A model generated the notes under the pieces. That model had not been told where the DNA came from and did no database searches. It was given only the letters and a program-made list of their open reading frames with translations. Of a stretch of DNA of 64,000 nucleotides, positions 16,365 to 26,792 are shown piece by piece. This stretch comes from Actinomycetes bacterium (lineage in GTDB: Bacteria; Actinomycetota; Acidimicrobiia; Acidimicrobiales; Palsa-688). A program made the position numbers and the translations under genes. Where the stretch lies: NCBI GenBank assembly GCA_021838445.1, contig JAKCDU010000007.1, forward strand, positions 1 to 64,000. Reading direction: 5' to 3'. How positions within the stretch are numbered: the first letter of the stretch is position 1; each line of letters starts with the position of its first letter.

Positions 16365-18845
16365 GTGCCGGGGGCTCCCCTGAGCACAGAACTGGACCCT
16401 GGCCCCGCACTGGACAAGCATGGTCGGATGGGACGCCGAGGGGAGTTCTTCGACCAGGACGCCGAGGACGGCGAACCGGCCGAGAGACCCTGGGGTGCGG
16501 CGCTGCGCGCCAGCCGAGGAGCCCTGTTCGACCAGGACGCGTCGATGGAGCTGCCCCGCCTCGATCCTCTCATCGTGGCCCAGTACCAGCGGGAGCTGGA
16601 CCGCCAACGCGACCTCGACCGCCAACGGGAGCGGGAAATCGAGCTTCGAGGTCGAAGCTCGACGGTGCCCCGCCCTCCTGGCCCGACCGCCCCGCGGACC
16701 CCTCGCCGAGCGCCGCCCCCCGCCCGACCGGACACGCCGGTGCTGCGCATCTCCTCGCGCGCCGCCCCCGTCTACTGGCCTTCGGTCCCGGTGGACCCGC
16801 CGGCCCCCGACTCCGCACTGCCAGATCCCAACTCCGCACTGCCGGCCCCCGACCCCGCACCGCCGCGTCCCCCTGCCGGGCCAGCGGCGCGGTCCACCCA
16901 CACCGCCGCCCCGCCCTCCGCCGTCCCGCCCTCCGCCGCCCCGCCCTCCGCCGCCCCGCCGGAAGTCGAGTGCCCCCCGACGCGGCTGCGCCCGCCGGCC
17001 CCCTCACCGCCGGCCCCCTCAACCCCGCAACCCGCCCGTCAGGACCCCCTGTCCCCCCGCCAGGCCTCACCCCCGCAACCCCCCCAGCAACCCCCCCAGC
17101 AGGCCCCACGCCAACCCGCATCAGCCCCCCGCCGACCTGCAGGACCTGCGCCCGCACCCCCGACGCGGGGGTCCGTCCCGGCTCGCCCCCGGGAACCGAT
17201 GGTCCGCCAGGCCCCATCCGTGCCGTCCATGGGACGGGCCACCGCGGTCTTGGCCTTCGGGACCTTCGCCTCGCGGATCACCGGATTCCTGCGGGTGCTC
17301 GTGATCGGCTACGTGCTGGGCGTCAACGTCCTCTCCGACGCCTTCAACTACGCCAACGGTGTCCCCAACATCATGTACGACCTGCTCATCGGGGGCATCC
17401 TGGCCGCCACGCTGATACCGGTGTTCGTCGACCAACTGCGCGACGACGACCCCCGTGAAGCGTCCCACGCCATCTCGGCGGTCCTGACCGCGATCGCGAT
17501 CGCGCTGGTAGCGGTCAGTGCCCTGCTCTGGGTGGCCGCCCCGGCGGTCATCCACTTCTACCTGCTGTTGAGCCCCAAGTCCACGGGTGCCGAGGAGAGC
17601 GCTCTGGCCACCCGCCTCCTGCGCTATTTCGCCCCCCAGGTGTTCTTCCTGGGCACCACGGTCGCCACTACTGCCCTGCTCAACGCCCGACGGCGCTTCG
17701 GTGCGGCCGCCTTCTCTCCGGTGCTCAACAACGTGGTGGCCATCGCCGCCCTCCTAGCCACCAAGGTGGCCGCCCACCAGGTGCTCAGCCAGAGGGGCAT
17801 CGGGTCGTCGGCCCTGCTCACCCAGTTCAGCCGCGACAGCCGGGCGGTGATGATCCTGGGCGTCGGCACCACCCTCGGCTACCTGGTGCAACTCCTCGCC
17901 CAGCTACCCGCCCTGCACCACCTCGGGCTCCGGCTGCGTCCGGTCTGGAATCCGAGACACCCGGCGGTCCGTCAGGTGGCCGGACTGTCCTCCTGGCTGG
18001 TCGGGGTGGTCGTCGCCAATCAGGCGTCGCTGGCACTGGTCATGATCCTGGCCGGGAACTCCAACGAGGGCGGTGGCCTGACCGCGTACCAGTTCGGCTA
18101 CCAGTTCTTCCAGCTCCCCTATGCCCTGATCGCCGTTTCGGTCGCCTCGGCCATCATGCCCGACCTGTCGGAGCACTACACCGCCCGGAAGCGGGTGGCC
18201 TTCGAGCGGCAGTTCGTGACCGGACTACGGGTGAGCCTGGCCGCCCTCGTACCGGTGGCGCTGGTTTACATGGTGGTGGCCCGGCCGTTCATTCAGGTGG
18301 CCATCCATCACGGGGCCGTCGGCCAGGAGGGCGCCCACCTGGTGACGGTGACCCTCGTGTACTTCGCCGCCGGTCTACCTGGGTTCAGCGCCTTCTTCCT
18401 GCTCATGCGGGCCTTTCAGGCCATGCAGGACGCCCGCACCATGTTCCGGGTCTACCTGATCGAGAACCTCATGACCATCGTGGCGGCGCCGGTGCTGTCC
18501 CCGCTTCTGGGCGTCCCCGGTCTGGCACTGGCGTGGGTCGGGCCCTACACCATCGCCTCGCTGTACGCGGCGGCCCTACTCCGCCGCCGGGTCGGAACGC
18601 TGGGGGGATGGTTCACCGTCCGCGCCCTCATCCGGATTCTGGTCGCCAGCATCGCCGCCGCGGCCGCCGCCATCGCCGTCGGGCTGCCCCTGCGCTCGGT
18701 GCAAGGCGACGCCCTGCTGCTCGTGAGGCTGGTCCTTCAGGTGGGCATCGCCGGCGCTGTGTACGTGTACGTCGGCCGCTTCATCGGCATCCGGGAGTTG
18801 CGACCCATCCTCGGCATGGCGGCCCGGCTGACCCGGCGACGCTGA
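16365..18845 (+). CDS. murJ: Lipid II flippase MurJ with long proline-rich N-terminus
   Basis: This 826-residue MVF-family protein moves lipid II across the inner membrane for peptidoglycan synthesis. Residues from about 285 on form the membrane core: the first segment is ATAVLAFGTFASRITGFLRV, followed by about 13 more helices with conserved Arg residues and the SDAFNYANGVPNIMYDL segment. Residues 1-280 are cytosolic and disordered: an FDQDAE-type acidic stretch appears twice (near 29 and 55), then runs rich in Pro, Ala and Gln. In mycobacteria MurJ also carries extra domains, but this tail is different. An alternative ATG is at 16428. Convergent with the anti-sigma gene, with a 25-bp gap. 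Confidence 0.9.
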   Translation: MPGAPLSTELDPGPALDKHGRMGRRGEFFDQDAEDGEPAERPWGAALRASRGALFDQDASMELPRLDPLIVAQYQRELDRQRDLDRQREREIELRGRSSTVPRPPGPTAPRTPRRAPPPARPDTPVLRISSRAAPVYWPSVPVDPPAPDSALPDPNSALPAPDPAPPRPPAGPAARSTHTAAPPSAVPPSAAPPSAAPPEVECPPTRLRPPAPSPPAPSTPQPARQDPLSPRQASPPQPPQQPPQQAPRQPASAPRRPAGPAPAPPTRGSVPARPREPMVRQAPSVPSMGRATAVLAFGTFASRITGFLRVLVIGYVLGVNVLSDAFNYANGVPNIMYDLLIGGILAATLIPVFVDQLRDDDPREASHAISAVLTAIAIALVAVSALLWVAAPAVIHFYLLLSPKSTGAEESALATRLLRYFAPQVFFLGTTVATTALLNARRRFGAAAFSPVLNNVVAIAALLATKVAAHQVLSQRGIGSSALLTQFSRDSRAVMILGVGTTLGYLVQLLAQLPALHHLGLRLRPVWNPRHPAVRQVAGLSSWLVGVVVANQASLALVMILAGNSNEGGGLTAYQFGYQFFQLPYALIAVSVASAIMPDLSEHYTARKRVAFERQFVTGLRVSLAALVPVALVYMVVARPFIQVAIHHGAVGQEGAHLVTVTLVYFAAGLPGFSAFFLLMRAFQAMQDARTMFRVYLIENLMTIVAAPVLSPLLGVPGLALAWVGPYTIASLYAAALLRRRVGTLGGWFTVRALIRILVASIAAAAAAIAVGLPLRSVQGDALLLVRLVLQVGIAGAVYVYVGRFIGIRELRPILGMAARLTRRR

Positions 18846-18870
18846 CGGCGGGACCCGGCTCGCGGGTCCG

Positions 18871-19917
<1,047 letters not shown>

Positions 19918-19946
19918 CTGTCCCTCTCCACCACCCGGCGGTCCGC

Positions 19947-20570
19947 TCACCGCCCCGACTCCATGCCCGACCCCAGACGCTCGGCGAGCAGGGCCCGGCC
20001 CCGGGCGATCCGCGACCGGACCGTGCCCCCCGGCAGCGACAGGACCCGGGCGATCTCGGCGTAGTCCAGGCCGCACACGTCACGCAGCACCACAGCGGCG
20101 CGAAAGTCCAGAGGGATGTTCATCAGCGCCGCTTCCAGGTCCATCATGCCCAACCCCTCGTCGGCCCCGCCGATCACCCCCGAATCGGCCCCACCCGGTC
20201 GGCCGCCTCTCGGTCCCGGCTCGTCGAGCGGAGAGGAGGAGAGCGGCCGACGGGACCGGCGGCGGAACTCGTCGATGGCCGCGTTCATGGCGATGCGGTA
20301 CAGCCAGGTGGCGTACCGGCTGCGACCATCGAAGCGGGGCAGGCCCCGCACGACCGACATGAGGGCCTCCTGGGCGGCGTCGGCGGCATCGAAGGGGTTG
20401 CCCAGGATGCGCAGGCACACCGGGTAGACCAGGTCGTAGCTGGCCGCCAGGAGCTCCTCGAGGGCGCGCCGATCCGACGCCCGGGCCCGGGCCACCAACG
20501 GCTCCAGTTGGTCGGCCGGGGCGGCTACGGCGTCCTCCTCGGTGTGCTGGTCGAAGGCGACGGCGGCCAC
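19947..20570 (-). CDS. ECF sigma factor (SigM-like)
   Basis: The 207-residue sigma-70 family protein has only regions 2 and 4. Region 2 spans about 40-105, with the -10-binding helix (NPFDAADAAQEAL, FDGRSRYATWLYRIA and NAAIDEFRRR). Region 4 spans about 155-200, with a helix-turn-helix (LDYAEIARVLSLPGGTVRSRIARGR). The acidic Gly-rich linker between them is longer than average. It is followed by its anti-sigma factor and lies next to murJ, the arrangement of mycobacterial mviN-sigM-rsmA, so I infer a SigM-type cell-envelope sigma factor. It is 40 bp downstream of rnhA and may be in one transcript with it. Confidence 0.88.
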   Translation of the reverse strand: MAAVAFDQHTEEDAVAAPADQLEPLVARARASDRRALEELLAASYDLVYPVCLRILGNPFDAADAAQEALMSVVRGLPRFDGRSRYATWLYRIAMNAAIDEFRRRSRRPLSSSPLDEPGPRGGRPGGADSGVIGGADEGLGMMDLEAALMNIPLDFRAAVVLRDVCGLDYAEIARVLSLPGGTVRSRIARGRALLAERLGSGMESGR

Positions 20571-20610
20571 ACTGATTCCGACGTGGGCAGCGCGGCGTTG
20601 GTTCCCGGGA

Positions 20611-21045
20611 CTATCCCGAGCGCCCCGTCTGCGAGGCGGCTGCCTCCACCGCCAGCCGATCGACCAGGTCGTTCATGGGGTCCCCACCGTGGCCTTTGAC
20701 CCAACGGAAGCGGACACGAGTGGGATCGGCCCGGTAGGCGTCTATCAGTGGCTCCCACAGGTCCCGGTTGGCCACCGGCTTCTTGGCGCTGTTGGTCCAT
20801 CCCCGGGCCATCCACCCCTGCCACCAGCGATCCCGAAAGCAGTTGACGACATAGGTGGAGTCGCTCACGACCTCGAGGGGACCGGCGAGGGAGGTCACCG
20901 CCTCGAGCGCCGCGGTGATCTCCATGCGCTGGTTGGTCGTGTGGGCGGCGGCACCGCTGCGAAAGGGGCCGGAGGGGACGGCCCACGCCCAGCCTCCCGG
21001 TCCAGGGTTACCGGAGCAGGCTCCGTCGGTATAGACGATGGTCAC
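20611..21045 (-). CDS. rnhA: Ribonuclease HI
   Basis: The 144-residue endonuclease cuts RNA in RNA-DNA hybrids. The four metal-binding carboxylates are visible: Asp in YTDGACSGNPG (near 7), Glu in NQRMEITAALEA, Asp in VVSDSTYVVNC and Asp in VKGHGGDPMNDLVD. The basic-substrate segment WMARGWTNSAKKPVANRDLW is also present. The GTG at 21045 is chosen because YTDG must lie at the extreme N-terminus; longer in-frame starts only add MFS-overlapping residues. It overlaps the MFS gene stop by 4 bp. Confidence 0.94.
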   Translation of the reverse strand: MTIVYTDGACSGNPGPGGWAWAVPSGPFRSGAAAHTTNQRMEITAALEAVTSLAGPLEVVSDSTYVVNCFRDRWWQGWMARGWTNSAKKPVANRDLWEPLIDAYRADPTRVRFRWVKGHGGDPMNDLVDRLAVEAAASQTGRSG

Positions 21046-22295
21046 GCCTCCAGAATGTCCGCTGGACGACCTGGAGGAAGGGACCGGTCCCCGGCACGAA
21101 CCGCGTCTTCTCGGTACGAACCCGCCGCGGCGAACAGGATGAGCGCCCCGGCGGCCAGAGGACCGAGCATCACGAGGAACGCGTCGCGCAGGGCCAGCCC
21201 GGCCCCGCGGCCCCCGAACGCGGTGGCCACCAGGCCGAACGTGGCCGGCCCGAGCGCCCCGCTGCCGAGCAGCAGGAGCCCCCTGGCCGCCTCGGCCCGA
21301 CCCCTCATACCGGACGGGACGATGTCGATGCGCACCGCGTCCAGGCACGGTCCGGCGCCGCCCAGCACGGTCGAGCCGAGGAAGAGGAACAGCGCGGCCA
21401 TCACCACCGAGCCGCTCATGAGGGCCACGGCGAACAGGCCGGTGGCCACCAGCTGGCAGACCGCGGCCACCGCGACGCGCTCCTGGCCACCCCGGGTCCG
21501 GGTCAGCCGGTCCCCTATCCGCCCTCCGGCGAGGATGCCGAGGATCACCCCCGCCGCCAGGATGGGGGCCAGGGCGTCGACGGTGGCGTTGCTCAGGTGG
21601 TACCGCTCCGACACGAACAGCACGGCGAAAGAGGCGGCCCCGGCGTAGAAGAAGTTACCCACCGAGTCGGCGAGCAGGACGATGCGGTTGGTGCGGATCA
21701 GGGTCAGGGCTCTCAGCATCTCGCCCAGAGCGGGCCCGGGCGGGCCCCGGCGGACCGGTTCCTCCAGGCGCGCCGTCACCACCGCCAGGCCTAGACCTAT
21801 GGCCGCCAGCCAGAAGAACAGCCACCGCCAGCTGAGCAGGTGCACCGCCAGCGCGCCGAGCGCGAAACATGCCGCGGTGCCGACGGCCTGCCCGGTGTCG
21901 AGGGCGGCCAGGGCCCGTCCCCGCTGGGCCGGTTCGAAGACGTCACCGGTCAGGGAGACCGCGACCGGGCGGGCCACCGTCGCAACTCCCCCGCTCAGCA
22001 CCCGGGCCACGGCCAGGAGCACGACGCCTCCGGCCAAGCCGGCGAGGGACAGAGCCAGGCTCCACCCCACGAGGGCCACGGTGACGACCAGGACCCGGTG
22101 GCGGCGATCGGTCAGGGTCCCGGCGGGCAGGGCGGCGATCGCGCCGGTGACCGCGGCGAGAGACGCCATGAACCCCAGCTGGGCCTCCGACACGTGCAGA
22201 TGGGCCTGAAGAGACGGAGCGACCACCCCGATGGCCGCGGCATCGGCCTTGGCCAGGCCGAGAACGGCGGCGATGACGAGGATCCGGCCCTTCAT
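21042..22295 (-). CDS. MFS transporter
   Basis: A 417-residue, 12-helix major facilitator protein. The loop 2-3 signature is present as GTLTDRRHRVLV, with a second copy in the C-half (GGRIGDRLTRTRGG). An Asp/Lys pair sits in the first helix (GLAKADAAAIGVV). The ligand is not evident; overall it resembles the sugar-phosphate/spinster-type MFS proteins more than known drug exporters, a weak impression. It starts the minus-strand unit MFS-rnhA-sigma-anti-sigma and shares a 41-bp divergent gap with aceE. Confidence 0.83.
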   Translation of the reverse strand: MKGRILVIAAVLGLAKADAAAIGVVAPSLQAHLHVSEAQLGFMASLAAVTGAIAALPAGTLTDRRHRVLVVTVALVGWSLALSLAGLAGGVVLLAVARVLSGGVATVARPVAVSLTGDVFEPAQRGRALAALDTGQAVGTAACFALGALAVHLLSWRWLFFWLAAIGLGLAVVTARLEEPVRRGPPGPALGEMLRALTLIRTNRIVLLADSVGNFFYAGAASFAVLFVSERYHLSNATVDALAPILAAGVILGILAGGRIGDRLTRTRGGQERVAVAAVCQLVATGLFAVALMSGSVVMAALFLFLGSTVLGGAGPCLDAVRIDIVPSGMRGRAEAARGLLLLGSGALGPATFGLVATAFGGRGAGLALRDAFLVMLGPLAAGALILFAAAGSYREDAVRAGDRSLPPGRPADILEA

Positions 22296-22336
22296 ACGCT
22301 CGGGTGCCCACCAATGGCCCTTGCAGGCGCGAGCAT

Positions 22337-25048
22337 GTGAGGGTGATCTTCGACGGATTCTCTCATCAGCTGCCCGACATCGACCCTGAGGAGACGTCGG
22401 AGTGGGTGGACTCCTTCGACGCCATAGTCGACTCGAGGGGCAAGACCCGGGCCCGCTTCCTGCTCATGAAGCTGCTCGAGAGGGCCCGGGAGAACCAGGT
22501 CGGCTTCCCGGCCACCGTTTCGACTCCCTACGTCAACACCATCCCGCCCGACCAGGAGCCGTGGTTCCCCGGCGACGAGCACATCGAACGCCGCATCCGG
22601 GCCTACATCCGGTGGAATGCCGCGATCATGGTGGTGAGGGCAAACCACGCGGCCGAGGGTATCGGAGGCCACCTGGCCACGTTCGCGTCGTCGGCGTCGC
22701 TGTACGAGGTCGGCTTCAACCATTTCTTCGGGGGCAAGGCCAACGGCCAGCCCGGCGACCAGGTCTACTTCCAGGGCCACGCCGCGCCCGGCATCTACGC
22801 CCGGGCCTTCATGGAGGGGCGGCTGAGCGAGGAGCAGCTCGGCTTCTTCCGGATGGAGCTGCAGGGGGCCAAAGCCGGCGTCGGAGGACTGTCCTCGTAC
22901 CCCCACCCCCGCCTGATGCCCGAGTTCTGGGAGTTCCCGACGGTCTCCATGGGTCTAGGACCCCTCTCGGCGATCTACCAGGCCCACTTCAACCGCTACC
23001 TGCACAACCGCCGGATCGCCGACACGTCGGCCAGCCGGGTGTGGTGCTTCCTCGGCGACGGTGAGTGCGACGAGCCCGAAACCCTCGGAGCCCTCTCCCT
23101 CGCCGGTCGCGAGCAACTGGATAACTTGACCTTCGTCGTCAACTGCAACCTGCAGCGCCTCGACGGTCCCGTACGCGGCAACGGCAAGATCATCCAGGAG
23201 CTCGAAGCGACGTTCCGGGGCGCGGGCTGGAACGTGATCAAAGTGGTGTGGGGTTCCAAGTGGGACGACCTGTTGGCCCGCGACGTCGACGGGGTCCTGC
23301 TCCACAAGATGAACACCACCGTCGACGGCGAGTTCCAGAAGTACGCCACCGAGGACGGCAGCTACATCCGGGAGCACTTCTTCGGGCCCGACCCCCGCTT
23401 GCGGGCCCTGGTCGACCACCTCTCCGACGATGACCTGCGCAACCTGCCGCGCGGCGGCCACGACTACCGCAAGCTCTACGCCGCCTACAAGGCCGCCACC
23501 GAAGCCACCGGCCAGCCCACGGTCATCCTGGCCAAGACCATCAAAGGTTGGACGCTCGGCCCCGAGATCGAGGCCCGCAACTCCACCCACCAGATCAAGA
23601 AGATGACCGCCGCCCAGCTCAAGCTGATGCGCGACCGGCTGTACCTCCAGGAGGAGATTCCCGACGCCGCCCTCGAGGAGGGCGAGCCGCCGTTCTTCCG
23701 GCCGGCGCCCGACTCGGTCGAGTACCAGTACATGATGGAGCGGCGCCAGGCCCGCAACGGCTCGCTCCCCCAGCGCATCGTCCGGGCCCGGCCCCTCCCG
23801 GCCCCGTCGCCGACGGCTTTCGCCGAGTTCGACAATGGTTCGGGCAAGCGGGCGGTGTCGACCACCATGGCCTTCGCCGTCATGCTGCGCAACCTGCTGC
23901 GCGACGAGGGGGTGGGCCACCGGGTGGTCCCGATCATCCCCGACGAGGCCCGCACCTTCGGCATGGACGGGCTGTTCAAGGAGGTGAAGATCTACGCGCC
24001 TCAGGGTCAGCTCTACGACCCGGTCGACTCCAAGCTGATGCTGACCTACTCGGAAGCCAAGGACGGGCAGATCCTCGAGGAGGGGATCTCTGAAGCGGGT
24101 GGCATGGCCGACTTCACCGCGGCCGGAACGTCCTACGCCACGTGGGGCCAGCCCATGATCCCCTTCTTCGTCTTCTACTCCATGTTCGGCTTCCAACGGA
24201 TCGGTGACCTGGCCTGGGCTTTCGGAGACATGCGGGGCCGGGGCTTCATGCTCGGCGGCACCGCCGGGCGCACCACGCTGCTCGGAGAAGGGCTCCAGCA
24301 CGGCGACGGCCACTCGCTGGTCCTGGCCTCGACCTTCCCCAACCTGTGCGCCTACGACCCAGCCTTCGCCTACGAGGTGGCGACCATCATCAACGACGGG
24401 ATCCGACGCATGTACGGCCCGGAGCCCGAAGACATCTTCTATTACCTCACCCTCTACAACGAGAACTACCAGATGCCGGCCAAGCCGGAAGGGGTCGACG
24501 AGGGGATACTGAAGGGCCTGTACCGCTTCGCACCCGCCCCCGAGGGTCCGTCGCGTCGAGCCACCATCATGTTCTCCGGTACCGCCTCACAGGCCGCCCT
24601 CGAAGCCCAGCAGCTGCTGGCTGACCGCCATGACGTCGCCGTCGAGCTGTGGTCGGCCACCAGCTACAAGTCGCTGCGGGAGGACGCCTTGTCGGTGGAA
24701 CGTTGGAACCGGCTGCACCCGACGTTGCAGCCCCGCCGGCCCTACATCACCGAAGCGCTGGGCGCCGCCCAGGGCCCGATAGTCGCAGTCACCGACTTCA
24801 TGAAGGCCGTCCCCGATCAGGTGGCCCGCTGGGTGCCCGCGCCCTTCATCCCGCTCGGAACCGATGGCTTCGGTCGGTCCGACACCCGCGAGGCCCTGCG
24901 CCGCCACTTCGAGACCGACGCCGCCCACCTGGTGGTGGCCACCCTCGACGGCCTGCGAGAAGCGGGCGATGCCAAGGCCCAGGAGGTCGAGGCGGCCATC
25001 GCCACTTACGGCATCGACGCCGACGCCCCCGACCCGCGCGTCATCTGA
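22337..25048 (+). CDS. aceE: Pyruvate dehydrogenase E1 component, homodimeric AceE
   Basis: The 903-residue TPP enzyme decarboxylates pyruvate and acetylates lipoyl-E2. Family traits are the start [18 protein letters not shown], the TPP/Mg motif [15 protein letters not shown] ending in [11 protein letters not shown], the [14 protein letters not shown] segment, and the second-domain [18 protein letters not shown]. The GTG at 22337 puts VIFDGF close to the N-terminus as in homologues; a GTG at 22304 would add 11 unlike residues. It lies apart from the E2/E3/lipBA operon. In corynebacteria AceE works in a mixed PDH/ODH complex with shared E2 and E3, which may apply here. Confidence 0.94.
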   Translation: MRVIFDGFSHQLPDIDPEETSEWVDSFDAIVDSRGKTRARFLLMKLLERARENQVGFPATVSTPYVNTIPPDQEPWFPGDEHIERRIRAYIRWNAAIMVVRANHAAEGIGGHLATFASSASLYEVGFNHFFGGKANGQPGDQVYFQGHAAPGIYARAFMEGRLSEEQLGFFRMELQGAKAGVGGLSSYPHPRLMPEFWEFPTVSMGLGPLSAIYQAHFNRYLHNRRIADTSASRVWCFLGDGECDEPETLGALSLAGREQLDNLTFVVNCNLQRLDGPVRGNGKIIQELEATFRGAGWNVIKVVWGSKWDDLLARDVDGVLLHKMNTTVDGEFQKYATEDGSYIREHFFGPDPRLRALVDHLSDDDLRNLPRGGHDYRKLYAAYKAATEATGQPTVILAKTIKGWTLGPEIEARNSTHQIKKMTAAQLKLMRDRLYLQEEIPDAALEEGEPPFFRPAPDSVEYQYMMERRQARNGSLPQRIVRARPLPAPSPTAFAEFDNGSGKRAVSTTMAFAVMLRNLLRDEGVGHRVVPIIPDEARTFGMDGLFKEVKIYAPQGQLYDPVDSKLMLTYSEAKDGQILEEGISEAGGMADFTAAGTSYATWGQPMIPFFVFYSMFGFQRIGDLAWAFGDMRGRGFMLGGTAGRTTLLGEGLQHGDGHSLVLASTFPNLCAYDPAFAYEVATIINDGIRRMYGPEPEDIFYYLTLYNENYQMPAKPEGVDEGILKGLYRFAPAPEGPSRRATIMFSGTASQAALEAQQLLADRHDVAVELWSATSYKSLREDALSVERWNRLHPTLQPRRPYITEALGAAQGPIVAVTDFMKAVPDQVARWVPAPFIPLGTDGFGRSDTREALRRHFETDAAHLVVATLDGLREAGDAKAQEVEAAIATYGIDADAPDPRVI

Positions 25049-25164
25049 CCGCCGGGGCCGGGGCCGCCGGGCCGGGGCCGGGGCCGCTGAACCTCGAGGC
25101 CGGGACCTCCGGCGCCGCCCGAGCCTTTCGCGCCGGCAGAGCGGGACGATTACGCTGGATCTCC

Positions 25165-25743
25165 GTGCTGAACCTGCATCTGTCCGGTGACCCTGACGCC
25201 GACGACCTGCTTTCCTCGGATCCCCTGGCTCTGCTCGTCGGAATGGTGCTGGACCAGCAGATACCGCTCGAGCGGGCCTTCAGCTCGCCACGCGACCTCA
25301 AAGCTCGCCTGGGCGGACGACTCGACCCGGCGGAGATCGCCGCCATGGACCCCGACGACCTGGCCGCCCGGTTCTCGGCGCGACCGGCTCTGCATCGCTT
25401 CCCGGCGGCCAACGCCAAGCGGGTACAGGAGCTGTGCCGCATCGTCGTCGACGAGTACCACGGCGAAGCCGACCGGGTGTGGCGCGACGCCACAGACGGC
25501 GAGGATCTCCTCCAGCGGGTGCGGGCACTGCCCGGCTTCGGCGAGCAGAAGGCCCGTATCTTCGTGGGCCTGCTCGGCAAGCAGCTCGGAGTGGACCTGC
25601 CGGGGTGGCGGGAGGCGGCGGGCCGGTTCGGCCAGGACGGCACCTTCATGTCGGTGGCCGATATCGTCGACCGGGAGTCGCTCGGCCGGGTCCGGGCCTA
25701 CAAGCAGGAAATGAAGGCCGCCGCCAAGAAGGCCGCCGGTTGA
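25165..25743 (+). CDS. HhH-GPD base-excision DNA repair family protein
   Basis: The 192-residue protein belongs to the helix-hairpin-helix glycosylase superfamily. Visible are an N-terminal LVGMVLDQQIPLERAF helix, typical of the start of the HhH-GPD fold, and the hairpin LLQRVRALPGFGEQKARIFVGLLGK (about 112-136). The expected catalytic Asp after the hairpin is not clearly in place, and the chain is short, so it may be a minimal or non-catalytic member. GTG at 25165 was chosen because LHLSGDPDADDLL starts the homologous part. The stop overlaps thiS (TTGA). Confidence 0.75.
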   Translation: MLNLHLSGDPDADDLLSSDPLALLVGMVLDQQIPLERAFSSPRDLKARLGGRLDPAEIAAMDPDDLAARFSARPALHRFPAANAKRVQELCRIVVDEYHGEADRVWRDATDGEDLLQRVRALPGFGEQKARIFVGLLGKQLGVDLPGWREAAGRFGQDGTFMSVADIVDRESLGRVRAYKQEMKAAAKKAAG

Positions 25744-25940
25744 GGGTGGTAGCCAACGGTGAGCCCGTCCACCTGGCCGACGGGGCGGCCCTGGTGGACC
25801 TCTTCGAGCGTCTCGGGGTGGGCGCCAAATGGGTGGTGGCCGAGGTCAACGGCCAGGCTGTGCCCCGCCGGGACATGGCCGCCCGGCGCCTCGCCGACGG
25901 CGACGTGATCGAGCTGGTGCGAGCGGTCGCCGGTGGCTGA
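25740..25940 (+). CDS. thiS: Sulfur carrier protein ThiS
   Basis: A 66-residue ubiquitin-fold protein ending in the required Gly-Gly (VIELVRAVAGG). ThiF-type adenylation and sulfuration turn this end into a thiocarboxylate that gives sulfur to ThiG. The beta-grasp pattern is present (VVANGEPVHLADGAALVDLF, VVAEVNGQAVPR). The start is TTG at 25740 (TTGA overlap with the upstream gene) or GTG at 25746. It overlaps thiE by 8 bp. The rest of the thiazole pathway (thiG, thiH) is 15 kb away; no thiF is seen in the window. Confidence 0.9.
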   Translation: MRVVANGEPVHLADGAALVDLFERLGVGAKWVVAEVNGQAVPRRDMAARRLADGDVIELVRAVAGG

Positions 25941-26595
25941 GTCGCCGGCCGGGCAACGGTCCGGGTCGCCTCTCGGGGACCGGAGACTGTACCTGTGCAC
26001 TCCCGATCGACCCGATCTGGCCGAGTTCCTGGCCGCCTGCATCGCCGGAGGCGTCGACGTGGTGCAATTGCGGGAGAAGGAGCTCGAGGCCGGGCCCCTG
26101 CTGCGCCGGGCCGTCGTCGCCCGCAACGTGTGCGCCGCGGCCGGGGTGCCCTTCGTGCTCAATGATCGCCCTGATCTGGCCCTCGAATGCGGAGCCGACG
26201 GGGTCCACGTCGGCCAGGACGACGCCCCGGTGGCGTTAGCTCGTCGGATACTCGGCGAGCGGGCCGTGATCGGCCTGTCCACCCACGCTCCCCGCGAGTG
26301 GGACGCCGCCGACGATACCGCCGACTACTTCTCGGCCGGCCCTGTCAATCCCACCCCCACCAAGCCAGGTCGGCCCGGCACCGGCCTGTCCTACCTCGAA
26401 TATGTGTCTGGCCACGACCGGGGCCTACCCTGGTACGTCACCGGGGGGGCCACCCCCGAAACCATCCCGGCCATGGCCGAAGCCGGTGCCCGCCGGTTCG
26501 TGGTGGTCCGCTACCTCACCGAGTCCCCCGATCCCGAGGCGGCGGCCGGCCGCTTGCGAGCGGCTATCGATTCCTACTGGGCCGCTCCCGCCTGA
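25933..26595 (+). CDS. thiE: Thiamine-phosphate synthase ThiE
   Basis: The 220-residue TIM-barrel enzyme joins the pyrimidine pyrophosphate to thiazole phosphate, giving thiamine phosphate. Seen are VDVVQLREKELEAGPLLRRA (pyrophosphate-binding Gln-x-Arg-x-Lys), FVLNDRPDLALECGADGVHV, GQDD, IGLSTH, and the thiazole-binding SAGPVNPTPTKPG loop, here VNPT in place of the commoner PIFPT. The GTG start overlaps thiS. The stop codon is the first base of a 21-bp tandem repeat array. No TPP riboswitch is seen before this pair. Confidence 0.93.
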   Translation: MAESPAGQRSGSPLGDRRLYLCTPDRPDLAEFLAACIAGGVDVVQLREKELEAGPLLRRAVVARNVCAAAGVPFVLNDRPDLALECGADGVHVGQDDAPVALARRILGERAVIGLSTHAPREWDAADDTADYFSAGPVNPTPTKPGRPGTGLSYLEYVSGHDRGLPWYVTGGATPETIPAMAEAGARRFVVVRYLTESPDPEAAAGRLRAAIDSYWAAPA

Positions 26596-26697
26596 CACCG
26601 GGCCCCTCCCGCCTGACACCGGGCCGCTCCCGCCTGACACCGGGCCCCTCCCGCCTGACACCGGGCCCCTCCCACCTGACACCGGGCCCCTCCCACC
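26593..26697 (+). repeat. 21-bp minisatellite, five copies, after thiE
   Basis: Five consecutive 21-bp units (TGACACCGGGCCCCTCCCGCC, with one to two base differences) run from 26593 to 26697. The first begins with the thiE stop codon TGA. A part copy (GGCCGCTCCCGCC) lies within the last thiE codons and a degenerate copy follows to about 26716, so the array seems to have grown from the gene end. The GACACCGGG core also occurs in the paaX-like gene repeat at 40.6 kb. A perfect short palindrome (GGCAGTAGTACTGCC) lies further on at 26747-26761. Confidence 0.9.
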
Positions 26698-26792
26698 CGA
26701 CACCGGACACCGGACCACTCCGGACCCGGACCCTGCGGGTCGCGCCGGCAGTAGTACTGCCAGTTGAATCGCTGTCCGGCTCGGCCTCCCGA

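Noticed and set aside
22304..22336. Upstream GTG start for aceE
   Set aside because: It would add 11 residues unlike homologues and leave only 8 bp to the divergent MFS gene.
26425..26718. 97-codon minus-strand frame made of Pro-Val-Ser-Gly-Gly repeats
   Set aside because: It is a product of the 21-bp array and thiE antisense, with no independent support.
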